Shown here piece by piece: positions 63,442 through 64,000 of a stretch of DNA of 64,000 nucleotides. How positions within the stretch are numbered: the first letter of the stretch is position 1; each line of letters begins with the position of its first letter. Origin of the DNA: Ornithinimicrobium cryptoxanthini (lineage in GTDB: Bacteria > Actinomycetota > Actinomycetes > Actinomycetales > Dermatophilaceae); the NCBI RefSeq assembly GCF_023923205.1, contig NZ_CP099490.1, forward strand, positions 2,852,001 through 2,916,000. Reading direction: 5' to 3'. The position numbers and the translations under genes are program-made. The notes beneath the pieces were generated by a model, which did no database searches, was not told the origin of the DNA, and was given only the letters and a program-made list of their open reading frames with translations.

Positions 63442-64000
63442 ATGCCCGTCCCCCGACGCAGACCTGATGTGCCCCCGCCCCTGGGGGTCACCGTCCACAA
63501 CGGAGCGGCCGACGTGTCGGTGCTGGCGGCCCACGCCGACCTGGTCGAGCTGTGCCTGTTTGACGAGGACGGCACCGAACGGCGCGTCCCCCTGTCCCGC
63601 CGGGCGTACGGCGTGTGGTGGGACGTCGTGGCCGACGTCCGACCCGGCCAGCGCTATGGCTTCCGCGTGCACGGGCCGTGGGCACCGCAGGACGGGCAGC
63701 GGCACAACCCGGCCAAGCTGCTGCTGGACCCCTATGCCGGCGCGATCGACGGGACGGTCACCTGGGGGCCGGAGGTCTTCGGGCACGTGGTCGACGACAG
63801 CTGGGTCGGCGACGGGGAGACCCGCGACGACCGGGACAGCGCCTCGTTCGTGCCGAGGTCGGTGGTCGTGGACCACTCGCGCTTCGACTGGACCGGTGAC
63901 CTCGTGTCGGCCACACCGTGGACCGGGTCGGTCGTCTATGAGGCTCACGTGCGCGGCCTGACCATGCGTCACCCCGGCCTGCCCGAGGAGATCCGGGGGA
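63442..64000 (+). CDS. glgX: Glycogen debranching enzyme (3' partial)
   Basis: The first 186 codons of an open frame that leaves the window. PPPLGVTVHNGAADVSVLAA is the CBM48-type N-terminal domain, with WWDVVADVRPGQRYGFRVHG, HNPAKLLLDPYAGAIDG and VYEAHVRGLTMRHPGLPEE, all diagnostic of GlgX/isoamylase-type debranching enzymes of GH13. It should remove alpha-1,6 branches from glycogen; the catalytic barrel is outside the window. Confidence 0.93.
   Translation, partial: MPVPRRRPDVPPPLGVTVHNGAADVSVLAAHADLVELCLFDEDGTERRVPLSRRAYGVWWDVVADVRPGQRYGFRVHGPWAPQDGQRHNPAKLLLDPYAGAIDGTVTWGPEVFGHVVDDSWVGDGETRDDRDSASFVPRSVVVDHSRFDWTGDLVSATPWTGSVVYEAHVRGLTMRHPGLPEEIRG

Overview
The window is about 70% G+C and densely coded, and it carries typical actinobacterial genes: an actinobacterial-type GatCAB, a mycoredoxin, a class F sortase, a geranylgeranyl-reductase-type flavoprotein, a large-subunit catalase and many acyl-CoA enzymes. 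The best reading is a chromosome segment of a high-GC Actinomycetota, plausibly of the Intrasporangiaceae/Ornithinimicrobiaceae kind. That placement is inferred from gene content, not computed.

Layout. 1-3.4 kb: 3' part of a large surface protein with cell-wall-binding repeats, a heme-peroxidase tail, RTX repeats and a C-terminal tail, closed by a strong terminator. 3.5-13 kb: acyl-CoA synthetase, AhpD-like enzyme, vapBC, a membrane-bound molybdopterin oxidoreductase, a chagasin-like inhibitor beside a papain-like protease, then MBL hydrolase, murI and an FAH-family gene, and mazEF. 13-24 kb: flavoprotein reductase, FUSC protein, acyl-CoA dehydrogenase and small enzymes, a second vapBC, a cytochrome P450 with a coupled orphan gene. 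23.7-27.2 kb: ilvE and an operon encoding a 2-hydroxyacid dehydrogenase, a histidine phosphatase and a degenerate ketol-acid-reductoisomerase-like protein. 27-30.6 kb: sugar dehydrogenase lipoprotein, a second acyl-CoA dehydrogenase, and a small lipoprotein gene bracketed by repeat arrays. 30.6-34 kb: gatCAB. 34-39 kb: small redox genes, class F sortase with an ice-binding-like substrate, and an intact IS630 element. 39-57 kb: MFS exporter, ligA, catalase, lipoprotein, EamA permease, MetE-like protein, a two-component system, mnmA with a cysteine desulfurase, and etfBA. 57-62 kb: a PadR operon, a frameshifted IS630, a truncated GH13 remnant and a gene-poor, lower-GC patch. 62-64 kb: enoyl-CoA hydratase, a YbjN-like gene and the 5' end of glgX.

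Three patterns run across genes. First, a family of repeats spaced exactly 32 bp (CAAAACC-N6-AAAA plus a G-rich tail) occurs at four separated loci, in and between genes; two arrays bracket one small lipoprotein gene and face outward. Second, at least 17 start codons have a TAnnnT hexamer 6-8 nt upstream and no obvious Shine-Dalgarno, the signature of leaderless transcripts; one IS630 copy sits at the TA of such a hexamer. Third, the octamer CGGCATAC (GTATGCCG) is present about 35 times by eye, in all codon frames and between genes, where base composition predicts roughly two.

How the genes work together: the acyl-CoA synthetase, two acyl-CoA dehydrogenases, enoyl-CoA hydratase and EtfAB could form a fatty-acid or organic-acid oxidation set. 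Sortase and ice-binding protein form an enzyme-substrate pair. The cysteine desulfurase probably supplies sulfur to MnmA. The chagasin-like protein probably controls the adjacent protease.
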